From assembly GCA_030674155.1 (NCBI GenBank), contig CM060334.1, forward strand, positions 32,576,017 through 32,640,016: a stretch of DNA of 64,000 nt, given 5' to 3'. Origin of the DNA: Stramonita haemastoma. Taxonomy: Eukaryota > Mollusca > Gastropoda > Neogastropoda > Muricidae. The notes below the pieces were generated by a model. It had not been told where the DNA came from, ran no database searches, and worked only from the letters and a program-made list of their open reading frames with translations. The position numbers and the translations under genes were made by a program. Below, in pieces: positions 37,290-48,935 of this stretch. The number at the start of each line of letters is the position of its first letter. Within the stretch, counting starts at the first letter, position 1.

Positions 37290-37420
37290 TGTAAATATAA
37301 CGGTCAAAGAGCATCGCTTTCAAGATCGAAGTTTGTCACCTTCTCTCTTGTACCTCAATATAACGGTCAAAGAGCATCGCTTTCAAGATCGAAGTTTGTC
37401 ACTTCTCTTGTACCTCAAGT
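37290..37420 (+). repeat. 63-bp tandem duplication
   Basis: The block aatataacggtcaaagagca (continuing tcgctttcaagatcgaag and tttgtcac) occurs at 37296 and 37358. The second copy lacks two bases in the cttctctcttg part. Recent, since identity is nearly complete. Confidence 0.95.
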
Positions 37421-37540
37421 CAGCAACGCAATATCGACCGACGGTGTTCAGTCACACCTCACAACCATGTCCACTTCTTGTGTAAGTTTTCATTCTCAAG
37501 ATAATGGCTTCTTTATCAATTTTATTTTTTTAAAAGGATG

Positions 37541-37564
37541 ATTGGGGGGGGGGGGGGGGGGGGG
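37541..37564. repeat. Poly-G run, about 20
   Basis: G only from 37543 to 37564. Confidence 0.9.
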
Positions 37565-38037
37565 TCTTTTCCCATTCGTTTGCTCGAATTTAAGATAAAT
37601 AAATAAACCAGATACACCCACTCTCTCTTTCAAAAGCTCTATGCTTTATTCGCCTTCAAAGAATAATGTATTCTGTGAACAATTCTGCGTGCACCCACTG
37701 ACTAAATAAAAACTGAACCCGTCAATACTGACTGTAAAGAGACGACTGTTGGTCACAGACCCTGCCTGCCATCAGGCTATTGGTTCTCCACTCCACCTAT
37801 CCCCAACCTTCTTTGTTGACTCAACGGATCGTTATCATAAATTAACCCCTTCCTCCCCACCCCACCCCTCCTTCCCTATGGACTGACAAAACTGTCTTCA
37901 GAAGGAAGACATGATTAGATGTGGAGAGAGTTATTTATCACGTAGCCTAAAGCACACCAGATAACGTGCTAAGCATAGAGACACGTCATTATGATTAACT
38001 CTCCAATATGGAGGGGGTCAGATGTGGAAAGGTAGGT

Positions 38038-38124
38038 TGGGGGGGGGGGGGGGGGGGTTGGGGGGGGAGGTGGGGAGGTGATGGAGGCCAGGGACACTAT
38101 ATCAGGGGATAGGGGGGGGGGGGG
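38038..38124. repeat. G-rich tract
   Basis: Two G runs of about 19 and 13 within 90 bases; G-quadruplex potential. Confidence 0.88.
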
Positions 38125-38352
38125 AGAAAGGAGTTGTGTGAATATTAAAAACAATCACGAAATAATCTTGTCCTGTCTGGGTTTTGTGGACGTAGGTACA
38201 ACAGGCATGCTGTTTTCTGCTCAAAAAGTTGATCTGTGGGCTTGGGACTGTTTGCCTGTTTACATTGGACCCAATTCCAGCATCTGCATTTGAAAACATT
38301 CTATCAGTTTTCTTAAATTAATTCCCCCCCCCCCCCCCAAACACGCACACAT

Positions 38353-38353
<1 letters not shown>

Positions 38354-38381
<28 letters not shown>
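38354..38381. repeat. (TA)n microsatellite
   Basis: About 13 TA units after a C run at 38325-38338. Confidence 0.92.
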
Positions 38382-38384
<3 letters not shown>

Positions 38385-38526
38385 TCCTGATGTAACACAG
38401 CCAGTGATAATCAGCACACTTCAAGCTGTACTCTCTGCACACTTTCTTTGCCAACTGTACTATCTCTGCCTCCCAAGTTAATGCTTTAATCACGTTCATT
38501 ACACCTGGACTCCATCTTCTTGCCTA

Positions 38527-38592
38527 CCCCCCCCCCCCCCCCCCCCCCCCCCAAAGACAATACCATACTTATCTGAGATAACACACCCCCCC

Positions 38593-38657
<65 letters not shown>

Positions 38658-38700
38658 ACCACCCTCCCCCCCTCCCCCCCTCTCCACACCACCCCCCCCA
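38527..38700. repeat. Long poly-C region including 64 uninterrupted C
   Basis: 38527-38552 is C only. After 30 mixed bases, 38594-38657 is an uninterrupted C64, followed by C runs broken by single A or T. By far the longest homopolymer in the window. Confidence 0.93.
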
Positions 38701-39460
38701 GCTCTCCACAAATCTGATCGCCGACACCTCTACCTAGGCTAACCAACAATCCACTCTGGTTCAATATTGAGCATGACCAACATGACACATCCAGGCTTGT
38801 GCATTACTGAGATGGCCATAACACACTGTCGTCTCTTCACTCTCCACTGCCCTGTTACTTGTATTGTGCTCTGTTTGCTCCTAGTCTGTTGACAAGTTTC
38901 TTCCCCTTTCCTTTCTCCTACATGAGCAAACCTATACCTTCTGGGGAAAACGATAACATTTAAAGAGATTGACCATGTACCTTAGACAAGCAAATAAGAT
39001 AATGTGATCAGGGTAAATGAAAAGTTCTTGGGGAAAGGGGCTGGCTTTGGGAGGGGTGGGATGGGGGGGGCGGGGTACTGGAGGCTGGCCTGAATCGAGA
39101 AAAAAGCTGTGGAATGGGCACAAAGTAAATTCTTGATTATACAAAAAAGAACAGTGAGGAAATCATCTCTATACAGTCTCGTGTAAGTGATTCTGTGAAC
39201 GATAGGAGCATCCGCTAAACGACTGGCTATAGTGTTTTGTTCATAGTGTTGGAAACAACCCCGATTGTTTTCACTAAAACTTTAGTGACACCGACCATCC
39301 ACAGTTTTTAAGGCATATACCCCCTCTTATGTCAGTAATTACTGGTCAACATAAGTTCAAGTATAATGATGGTAAGAAATTGGTATGTATCAAATCGACA
39401 AGCAATGATGCATAAGCAGACAGCAGAATGAATAACATGCTAAGACAGACATTATCTTGA

Positions 39461-39475
39461 AAACACACACACACA

Positions 39476-39506
<31 letters not shown>

Positions 39507-39512
39507 CGCACG
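39461..39512. repeat. (CA)n microsatellite
   Basis: Two blocks of CA separated by one extra C. Confidence 0.95.
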
Positions 39513-42500
39513 CTCTTCCTCTTCAGACAAACTTCATGACAGTTAGATCTACGGTGCGAGACAAATGCAGCGAGAATTCTTAAGAGGTATATTCATGATA
39601 CTGGGGCCTGGAGGTTAGATAATTATAGTGAAATACAGAGCGATGTATAAGTTACCAGAACTTGCCTGAAGTATGCTTCTAGATTTCAATATGTTATGGG
39701 TTGGTTTGTGTGTGTATATGTTCAATACAGCAAAGCATGGAAAAAGAGATTGGGGTAGGTGGGGGGAAAACTCACTGGAAATCATGCTGTAGCAATAGCT
39801 AATTTGATATTCACTGTAACAAAAAAAGAAGAAGACTGATTTGGATATAGATCTATATAGATCAAACTCAAACATGTTTGTACAAAGTCGTTTTTTTTTG
39901 TTTTTTTAAAAAATCAAAACTGTAATATATGTATTTGCCATGAACTCAAGCTTGTCTGCACAGGGTCGAAATAATGGACACAGGGTGAGAGGATGAATGT
40001 CAGGTAAGCACCTTTCGACATATCCTGGTCCACTTTCTTCCACTGTGTACACACAAACCGTGATAAACTTCACCACACTGTTGACATTCCAAACTAGTGA
40101 ATCATTCTGATAACAGCCAGAATTTATCAGCGCACTCCAACTGTATTATCTGCTCTCTGCAATTCTCGTTTGTCTATATATCCGACGCTACAAATCAAAT
40201 AGTGTTCACAGTTCACAACCCCCTCCACCTCTTTCACTGTGAACTATTTTTGTCCCCGTGACGATAATCAAACTCCTCGTCTAAGATAAGGCAGGTATTT
40301 CTTTGTTTGCTCAAATCCATCAAATCTTATCCGTTCATCTAAGCCGTCTATGCTCCATGCTTGCTTTCCCCTTGCAAAGTGTATTTAGCTGAACTATGGA
40401 GCCCTCCCTCCCACTGACTACACTACACTGAGCTGGTCAATGTTGACTGTGGGGATGACTGTGTTGTCACAGACCCTGCCACCACACTGTTGTCTCTCTA
40501 CTCCCCTGCCCCCAGTGCTCTGTCTGTTTACTCCCCCACACTTCACAGTTCTCCCCTATATTGGAAAACTCCCCACTGAGAAAAGACATTAATGGGTGGA
40601 GAGAAATTTACCGTGTACCTGTGGGAGCACATAGTATAATATTTGATCAAAGTTATGTACCATGGAGCTAAAGGGGGGGGGGGGGGGACTGGAAGTTTGC
40701 TTTGAAGCAAGAAGGAAGGAAAGGAACGCGAATGGTGAGTAAATATTGAATACAACTGTAATGAAGTGGTCTTGCTTAGCTGATGAGGGCAGTGCCAACT
40801 TTGTGTACTGCAAGTAATAGAAACGTCTGCTGAGAGGTTAGTTTGCTATTGACAATGGTTTAGTTGTTCTTGGTCTCCACTGACAACAATACCAGCCACA
40901 AACATAAAATGACGTTTCAATTAAATAACCCATAGATCTGGTTCCTGAATCAGTCATGACTGATAAAAGCAAGTTCAAGTAGCCAATGGTGAGAAATAAA
41001 TGTTATCATCTACAACACTGGAGCACATGCCAATTTTAAGTTAAAGAATTTGTTTTTTTTTTGTTTTTGGATTTGGTTTAAAGGATTTGGTTCGGTTTTT
41101 TTTTTTGGGGGGGATACTACATATCAACCAGCTGATAAAACTGATGATGACAATATTAAAGGCACATCTATGCTATAAACTCAAACATGCTAGACTGATT
41201 CCAACTGAGAAGATGCCTGCTCAGCAAGAGCTGCTGACCAGACTGTGGTCATTTCCTTACACTGTGTACACACAAACTATGATTATCTTCAAAGCAATGT
41301 TGACATTCCCAGTGCATCATTCTGATGTAACAGCCAGCGTTTATCAACATGCTTCAACTATTTCACGTGCTAGATTTGCCCTTCCCTTTGTCTACACTCG
41401 CTACATACAATTCCATTGATTGTCACAGTTCATAACCCTCTCCATCTATCTGTAAAACTATTTCTGTCCCCAAGATGTTATCAACCTTTTTTTTTTTGTA
41501 TGCTCTAATCCAACAAATCGTGTCTGTTTGTTCTGTCTAAGCCTTTTTATGCTCCCCACTTTCTTTCCCTTCAAACGTGTATTGAACTAAACCACAGAGC
41601 ACACCCACTGACTGAACTGAGCCGTTCAATATTGACTTTGGGGATGGATGACTGTGTTGTCACAGGCCCTGCCATCCCATTATTCTCTACTCCAGAGCTC
41701 TGTCTGTTCACCCTTTGTTTATAAATCCTCTCCCTTCCCTTCCTCTCTTCCCTAGCCAACTCTTACTTGAAAAAAAAGGCATTGATCACTAGAGGGAGAT
41801 TTGCTATGTACTGGTGGGCACACAATGAGATAAGGGCCATGTACCGTACTGGATGCCAGTTTGGCTTGAACCAATGGAGGAAACAATGAGAAAATATTAA
41901 CTATCGAGAACAGTAAATGATCTCCTACTACAAGTCTTTGTTTAGATGATAAAGACACTGTTTACATCCATTGTGTGAATGAAAAGAACATCCAAGCTAA
42001 AGCCTAGGTTTTCTTTGTTTCCTTTGTTCACAGTGAGTTAGTGATCACTGGATTTGGCTGTTCCCAGTTTTCCTGGACAAACTTGATCGGTTAATCCTCT
42101 GTCAATGACAAAGAGTCCCATGCTTTCTTTTCCTTCAAACGTGTATTGCTGTGCAATGCATGCCAAGCACCCACTGAGCTGGTCAATGTTGACTGTGGGG
42201 ATGGATGACTGTTGTCACAGACGTTGCTACCTTTACACTGTTGTCTCTCTACTCCCTATGTTTTACTCTCTGCTTTGTCATCATAAATCCCCCCTCCTTC
42301 ACCCATGGACAAAATTCCCTCATCAGTCAGACAACAGTTTATGATTGTTGGGAATCGGTTTGCTGTGTACCTGTGGCCACAAAGAGATACCATGATCCAC
42401 ACTGTGTGCAATGGAAAATGGACGGAGTTTGCACAGAACTGGAAAAAAAATGGGAAAGGAAAAAGTCAGGTACGATAAAGTAAATAAACTGCAGAGTGGT

Positions 42501-42675
42501 GTCTATTCTGTTTTGGTTAAATAAGCGAGGCACTTCCATCTTTAGTTGTGTAGGTGATAGGAACAACCACAGAGAGCCAGGCCACCTGATAGTACTCATC
42601 TCGGAGCTAAGTACTTCTAGTTTGCTGGCGACCTCAGTACACTGGCCTTCTGTATCATAGTCTCGGCTTTTTTAA

Positions 42676-42700
42676 ACCACACACACACACACACACACAC
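42676..42700. repeat. (CA)n microsatellite
   Basis: About 12 CA units. Confidence 0.93.
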
Positions 42701-43690
42701 TCCCATGACATTCACTACTGGCCCGAGTGCAGTTCAAGCAGCAGATGACTAAACAATCATCGTATGTTATCAGCAAAGGACAACCAAGCAACAGTGGACA
42801 GTGATAGTGACTTACTGTCTGACCAAACAGGTCCAATTTCATACAATACAACCCATATAAGCATTTTTCACCCCACATGTCCGCCCTTAAGTCGGTTCTG
42901 ATGCAAGTGTATGAAGTAATCAGCTTATTTCTGCTAACTGCCATATTAGTAAGGAACAATTGTGTTAGAGGACTATGTGTAACAGAATATGGTCCACAAA
43001 ATATGATTGGCAAAGAACAAGCTTACACACATTACAAGCAGCTCTTCCAAAAAATGGACAGGGCATAGAGAAAGGGAAACATGGAAGAGCCTTTCCTGCT
43101 CTATTGCCGCTGCCCCCCCACCCCCTCCCCTCATGTTCTGTTTTGCTCATTGTTTGGTTATAAACGCCTTCATTTCTGTTCTTCCTCTCTCGAGGAAAGA
43201 CGCAAGAGTATAGGCACACCATGATACATGATACGGTGTAACATAGTTTAAGGTTTTTTTCTTTTTTATTTGAGGGGATGGATGGATTGGAGCCTTTGAA
43301 GGGCCCCAGAGAGAGAAAAATATAGCAGCTAGGAAATGATCTCTCTATTCCTTCCTCTTTGGGTATCGCAAGCACTTTTAACTTTTATTCTGAGAATGAC
43401 ATGACTGTTTGTTGAGAGCAGGCAAACCAGCACATTTAATTGCTGGTCCCAGTCCTCTATTTACTTGGACTTCAGTGACATCAAACATTATCTGATTTTT
43501 TTTTTTTTTACACTCGCCGACTCCCCGAGTTAAGTCATTACTAGTCCAAATACCATTTTAAACTACAATCAGATATCACGGTCAGATTACCTTCCTAACT
43601 ACGACACGGATGAAGCATTATCAAATAATAGTCTTGGTAACCAACTGTTCGAGTATTAACTGACTGGCATATATTTGTGTGCATGCATGT
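42701..43690. other. Intergenic, nothing recognised
   Basis: May contain a degraded trailing copy of the array unit near 43270-43350 (gggatgg, gcctttgaag, aggaaatgatctctc), too weak to count as a unit. Confidence 0.4.
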
Positions 43691-43860
43691 GTACGCTTGC
43701 ACACACACATAACTGTGTATCAACTGACACATACTTTGTATGTGTGCGCGCACACACACGCACGCACACACACACACTATGCGCGTATTAACTGCCTGGC
43801 ACATACTTGCATGCAAACACACACACACACACACGCACACGCACACACAGACACGTCTGT
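43690..43860. repeat. Compound (CA)n/(CGCA)n tracts
   Basis: Three CA-rich stretches alternating with variants of cgtattaactgcctggcacata, itself repeated near 43655, 43722 and 43785, giving a roughly 65-bp higher-order period. Confidence 0.8.
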
Positions 43861-44439
43861 CTGCCAGTAAAACGTATTCCAGCAGCCGGCTAGCAAAATA
43901 CAAATCTGTAACCCATGACTATGAATCTAAATGAAACCTATTAGATTTTCAATCCATTGTACTCTTCAGCTGCAAACGATGGCTAAGGAAAACAATCAGA
44001 AGAATGAGTGTTTTATGTAAGGAAACTGAACAGCGACAAGCTTCAGACTAAAGCCTATAATTACCACTAAATGTAGCAGTTTTTCTGTGACCTTAATCCA
44101 GGCTATGAGAAGTCCCAAGTCAGTACAAAGCAAGGATAAAAAGATACCATGTCCGGTAAAGCACCACTTGACATACCGCCAATCCACTCCCCTCACAGCA
44201 AACACGAACTGAAACCATCTTTATCACTACCATCATGACTTATCACTACACTTTACAGTCACTATCTACTGTCTACTGGTTCCTACCCGGTCTCAAGTTC
44301 GGGTATCACCTGGACAATGATGTTGAAAGTTCATTTTGTTCATTGTGCCTACAACACGAGTCAATCTTATATAAGCTACGACAATCTTGATGACACTTGA
44401 CTGCAACAATCTACACTCTCTGGACATTCTACAGACAAG

Positions 44440-44810
44440 TCCAGTTCTAAGAAAGTCCTTTGGACGAGACTATAAACCAAGGGCCTGTGTGTAAACACAC
44501 GCAAACATCTTGTGCACATGTTAACACCCATTCTACCTTTTGGAAGAGTAGGCTATTGTGTGCCTGTCGGAATGGACTTTTTTTTTTTTTTAATGTATGC
44601 ACACTAGCGTCGTATTTAGACATTATCAAAGGTGTCAGAGTGTGACTACCTTTATGGTAGGCAAAAATGGTCGCATATGCAAAATTTCACTATTGATGAA
44701 CCTTGGCGCTCTAGTCCAGAAAAGAAATCGGTGTATTGGCGGGCTTGAAACTGAGACCATCACACTGGGGGCTCAACACTCCAACCACTAGGTTGTCCCC
44801 CCCCCTTCTG
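44440..44810 (-). mobile_element. SINE with the shared module and an outward tRNA-like head at the right end
   Basis: On the plus strand: acgagactataaaccaaggg, gcacatgttaacaccca, gaagagtaggctattgtgtg, then gtaggcaaaaatggtcgc, tgatgaaccttggcgctct, and last ccaaccactaggttgtcc. The final part is the reverse complement of a tRNA-like head, so the element reads from right to left. In 61386-61745 the head is at the other side of the same module. Confidence 0.75.
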
Positions 44811-45099
44811 CACATTTAAAGCCGAGCCAACCATCGGTTCTCTTTTCTTTCTCCAGTCTAAATAGCAAAAAAATGATACGTGTTACAATTCCTCTACATC
44901 CCCAAGTAATTCCATCCTTCTCAATCACAGCTTCACATCGATCATCTGCCCCATCTCTCTCTCTGTGTGTGACAAGGCAGAACCCCTGACCTTAACCCTA
45001 ATCTGTTTACCCTGTCATAAGAGAGACACGCTAAACGTAACCGTCTACTGACACTTGTCCACTCTACTGCATGCAAGGCTGACACAACCCACATAAACG

Positions 45100-45804
45100 A
45101 ATAAGCTGGTGATGTTGACGTAAGTCGATTCAAATGCAAGGTTAACTTTTGGCATCAATATTTAAATAAGAGAATAGCACATTGCAATAGGATCTTCAGT
45201 CAACCTTGACATACATTGGTATGTGTTGACAAAATCTCTAGCCAATATTGACACAGGAGCTTAGCAAGCTGTCATTAACATTGCAACCAAGATTGATATA
45301 ACAGATTAGTCAGCTGTGATCAACTCTACAGTCAGTGTTGACAAAAGAGATTCGATGTGTTGTGACTGATAAAAGGTACAGGTAATGGTGTCCTATAACC
45401 TATGTGGTTGTAGGGGAGCGAGGCATCCGAGACCTCAGCTTCTTCAGGAGCCTGCATATTGAGGGTGGCGCATATCTCCTCTTCCTCACTGCTTTACCTT
45501 CCCTGACTCTTAAAGAGGGCAAGTACCCATTCACAGCTGGGTGGACTGGGGAACTGTACTGAAGCCAAGGCACACAAACAATCACCCATGCAATTGGTAA
45601 CCACGCTTAATGCTGCTTAACCTTAGCTTGGAGAAAGAAAGTGCTCTGACCCCTGAGCTATACAGATATGTTGCGATAAACCCTGCAATCGATACTGAGA
45701 TTAGTATGTTTTACTAATCTCTGCCGTAAAAATTCACACATAAGGGATTATGTTCTGACAAGCTCTACCATCGATGTTAGCGTTAGAGATAGATCTAGGT
45801 CAGT
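45100..45804 (+). repeat. Degenerate left arm of the 45-bp minisatellite, interrupted by a SINE-like insert
   Basis: 45170-45390 and 45670-45804 keep a 43-45-base period with diverged ttgacata and gtgacaa blocks. Between them, 45395-45665 does not fit the period and, on the minus strand, begins tatagctcaggggtcagagc (tRNA A-box-like) and contains ccagtccacccagctgtgaa, so it looks like a SINE inserted into the array. Flanking gatgtgttgtgactgataaa and gatatgttgcgataaa may be the target duplication or simply array phase. Confidence 0.6.
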
Positions 45805-46530
45805 TGTGGCAAGCTCTGCTGTCAATATTGACATAAGTGATAAGGATGTTGTGACAAGATTTGCTGTCAATATTGACATAAGTGATAAGGATGTTGTGAC
45901 AAGATCTGCTGTCAATATTGACATAAGTGATAAGGATGTTGTGACAAGATTCGCTGTCAATATTGACATAAGTGATAAGGATGTTGTGACAAGCTCTGCT
46001 GTCAATATTGACATAAGTGATAAGGATGTTGTGACAAGTTCTGTTGTCAATATTGACATAAGTGATAAGGATGTTGTGACAAGATCTGCTGTCAACATTG
46101 ACATATGTGATAGGGATGTTGTGACATGATCTGCTGTCAATATTGACACATGTGATAAGGATGTTGTGACAAGATCTGCTGTCAATATTGACATAAGTGA
46201 TAAGGATGTTGTGACAAGATCTGCTGTCAATATTGACATATGTGATAGGGATGTTGTGACAAGATCTGCTGTCAATATTGACACATGTGATAAGGATGTT
46301 GTGACAAGATCTGCTGTCAATATTGACACATGTGATAAGGATGTTGTGACAAGATCTGCTGTCAATATTGACATAAGTGATAAAGATGTTGTGACAAGAT
46401 CTGCTGTCAATATTGACATAAGTGATAAGGGTGTTGTGACAAGATCTGCTGTCAATACTGACATAAGTGATAAGGATGTGACAAGATCTGCTGTCAATAT
46501 TGACATAAGTGATAAGGATGTTGTGTTTCT
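45805..46530 (+). repeat. 45-bp minisatellite, 16 units
   Basis: The unit is gtgacaagatctgctgtcaa followed by tattgacataagtgataaggatgtt. Variants (acacatgtgataagg, acatatgtgataggg, agattcgctg, agctctgctg) define sub-types that alternate. Unit 15 is three bases shorter. Every unit has the palindrome GTCAATATTGAC or a one-base variant. Because 45 is a multiple of three and the unit lacks stops, both strands show long open frames with 15-residue repeats; I treat these as non-coding. Confidence 0.97.
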
Positions 46531-46626
46531 TCCAAGCCAAAATTTCTAGCATCCATGTCTAATATCTCAATTACCTTAGATACTGACTGAATACTACAAC
46601 TACATTACCTGAACAATCACTCAAGG

Positions 46627-46662
46627 TGGGGGGGTGGGGGGGGGGGGGGGGGGGGAGGGTCC

Positions 46663-46693
<31 letters not shown>

Positions 46694-46732
46694 GAGTGAG
46701 AGACAGACAGACACAGACAGACAGACAGACAA
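46627..46732. repeat. G run plus (GACA)n/(GA)n tract
   Basis: A G tract of about 20 at 46637-46656, then (GACA)n and GA repeats to 46732. Confidence 0.92.
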
Positions 46733-47262
46733 AATAAAATCAGTATGAAAATAATACAAACAGAAAAGAACAGATCACCAATACCTGCGTCACCGATTAA
46801 AAAAAACAACAAAAATCCCTGAAATCAAAATTTACAACTTTGAAAATTAAGCAAATTCATTCTTAACTTCATTTCCAAGTCTGTCTCAATATTAACCGCA
46901 TCAACTTAAACTTTTCAATCATCAGTGCTTCTCAAGCAACACTTCATTCATTTCCATCGAAACAAAACCATAGTCAACTACAAAACATTACCCCCCCCTC
47001 CCCCAAATCACCACCATCACCCCACCCCGCCCCCCAATCTAGAGACCTTGATATCAAAAGCAAACTTGATCAGAGAGGTGGTCGATGACATCAATCAAGT
47101 TGACAAGACCACACAATGAGGGCAAAGGGACACTCGGTCCGCACTGTGTGCACTCACACAGCGTCGCAACAAGGATTAACACTTGTTTGCCCTGGGATCG
47201 CCTGTCTGGGGTTCGGTCCTAGGAGACAACCATCAGGCAATAATGGCCCTTACCATTTATCA

Positions 47263-47263
<1 letters not shown>

Positions 47264-47299
<36 letters not shown>
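47264..47299. repeat. Poly-C, 36 bases
   Basis: Uninterrupted C from 47264 to 47299. Confidence 0.95.
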
Positions 47300-47414
47300 T
47301 GAGCAAACTGGCTATTGAGCTCTTACACACACAAATGATACAATAAGATCGATTAGGATGTTTAATTGTTGTCAAGGTTTAGCTCAGATAGTCACTGACA
47401 CAGACAGCCACAGA

Positions 47415-47473
47415 GACAGAGAGAGAGAGGGAGAGGGGGGGAGGGAGAGAGAGAGAGAGAGAAAGAGAGAGGG

Positions 47474-47522
<49 letters not shown>

Positions 47523-47542
47523 AGGGGAGGGAGGGAGGGAGG

Positions 47543-47627
<85 letters not shown>

Positions 47628-47640
47628 ATAAGAGGGGGGG
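47415..47640. repeat. GA-rich microsatellite, about 225 bp
   Basis: (GA)n with (GGGA)n patches; purine-only strand, so triplex-forming potential. Confidence 0.96.
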
Positions 47641-47693
47641 GGGCCTGAAAGTTACCAAACAGGTATCAAAAGGAATAAAATAATTAACTGTTC

Positions 47694-47749
<56 letters not shown>

Positions 47750-47810
47750 CGTGCGTGCGTGTGTGTGTGTGTGCGTGTGTGTGTGCGTGTGTGAGTGTGT
47801 GTGTGTGTCT
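47694..47810. repeat. (GT)n/(GCGT)n microsatellite, about 115 bp
   Basis: GT repeats with a CGTG-rich patch at 47745-47785. Confidence 0.96.
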
Positions 47811-48699
47811 GAAAGGAGGGGGAAGGGGCATACATTATGTGAAATTTAAAGCATATACCATGTCCCAACACTGAATATTAAAACCAATGAGAAATTTTAA
47901 ACACACCTATAACTGACATTTCCAAAATATACTCAGGTGATGATAATTATATACTGCTAACAATTTTACCATACTCCATAATAAGAATTTCATGAGAGCA
48001 GCCTCATTTTAATAAGTCTCCCATGGGGATGCCGGGGGCCTCTGTCCATATAAATATCATCTTCTGGAAATTTTGTGCAATTACTATACTGCATGCCCCC
48101 TCCCCTTTCAATTTTATCCCTCTCTATGCTTCTGCCCTTTTTATCCCTCTCTCTGTTTCTGCCTTGATCCTTTTCTTCCTGTCACCTCCTTCTTGTCTAT
48201 TTTCTTCCTTCTTGGTCCATTCTCCAGAAAGACCTTACAATTCTCTCACAGACTGAAGTCAGATGCACTGGGCCTGAATTGGCAGGCGCTTAAAGGCAAC
48301 ACAACGCATTTTTGCTCATATGACAAACAACAGCAGCTGTTGTCTGAGCCTTTGATGAAGAAGTGGAATTTTAATACTCAGAGCTGGACAATTTTTGTTA
48401 GATTTTGTATCATCTTGGTCAGCTTAGTATTTTTGTGATGTAATGTCAGTTGCCATCTGAAGACAAATAATAGTGTTTATTTCTAGTTTATCAAGCTTGA
48501 TGGAATGTCAGTTACCATCTGGAGATCAACACTAGTATTTATACTAGTCTATCGAGCCATCTGCTTTCTTCAGGGCTGTGCCAGTAAATGTTTTCTCTCT
48601 GAAACCAGACACTACCTGCATGGCAAGCCAACATTCAACCCATGATTTACACAATACTCCATCATTATCAAAGTATTTGGAAAGTGAACTTACTGTTAT
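47811..48699. other. Intergenic; short direct repeat
   Basis: 48446-48490 (gtcagttgccatctgaagac) and 48506-48545 (gtcagttaccatctggagat) form a pair of about 60 bases, each followed by an agtgtttat/agtatttat string. No gene seen. Confidence 0.5.
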
Positions 48700-48935
48700 G
48701 GGACTCCACTCCCTGGAAACTCCTCGGATGAGACTATAAACCAAAGCCGGAGTGCGAACATGTGCAACATCTTGCACACACGTTAAAACCTGTTCTACCT
48801 TTCAGAAAAGTAGGCCATTTCTGCTGGTGGGAATGAATGACAAAATCACATGCACATGGGGACTGGATGTAAAAAAAAAGCACATGAGTGCTTATTCCCT
48901 TACCCTAAAATAAGAGAATAAATGAGAATAAAGCA
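48700..48935 (+). mobile_element. SINE family A copy, head missing
   Basis: gatgagactataaaccaaag, cttgcacacacgttaaaacc, ctttcagaaaagtaggcc, acatggggactggatgt and agcacatgagtgcttattcc, the full module and tail on the plus strand, ending in an A-rich (AATAA)n-like tail. Confidence 0.8.

Larger units (their letters stand above)
28900..42500 (+). repeat. Decayed complex tandem array with a recurring core every 0.6-1.7 kb
   Basis: A core (gagctggtcaatgttgactg, then tggggatgactgtgttgtc and cacagaccctgcc, then tgttgtctctctactcc and agtgctctgt) recurs on the plus strand with its centre at about 33990, 34983, 36114, 37726, 38765, 40441, 41629 and 42187. It is preceded in several units by gtatttagctgaactatgga or a relative, and by cgtgacgataatc/cgtctaagataagg. 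It is followed by a gagattt.c.atgtac..gtgg....agataa.g block, found also alone near 29050. A second shared block (tgtgtacacacaaac, ttgacattcc, gtgaatcattctgataac, tttatcagcac) appears near 32800, 37240, 40045 and 41260. Copies are strongly diverged and broken by microsatellites and SINEs. The left border is uncertain. Confidence 0.75.

Noticed and set aside
45805..46530. CRISPR-like array of regular repeats
   Set aside because: Repeats are contiguous without unique spacers, and the genome is animal nuclear DNA.
45748..46552. Open frames of about 250 codons on minus and 107-127 codons on plus
   Set aside because: Product of a stop-free 45-bp tandem unit; no start context, splice signals or family similarity.
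47358..47871. Low-complexity frames of Arg/Glu or Ser/Leu/His repeats
   Set aside because: Direct translation of GA, CT, GT and CA microsatellites; the same holds for similar frames at 2679, 6721, 32078, 32769, 38486 and 53503.
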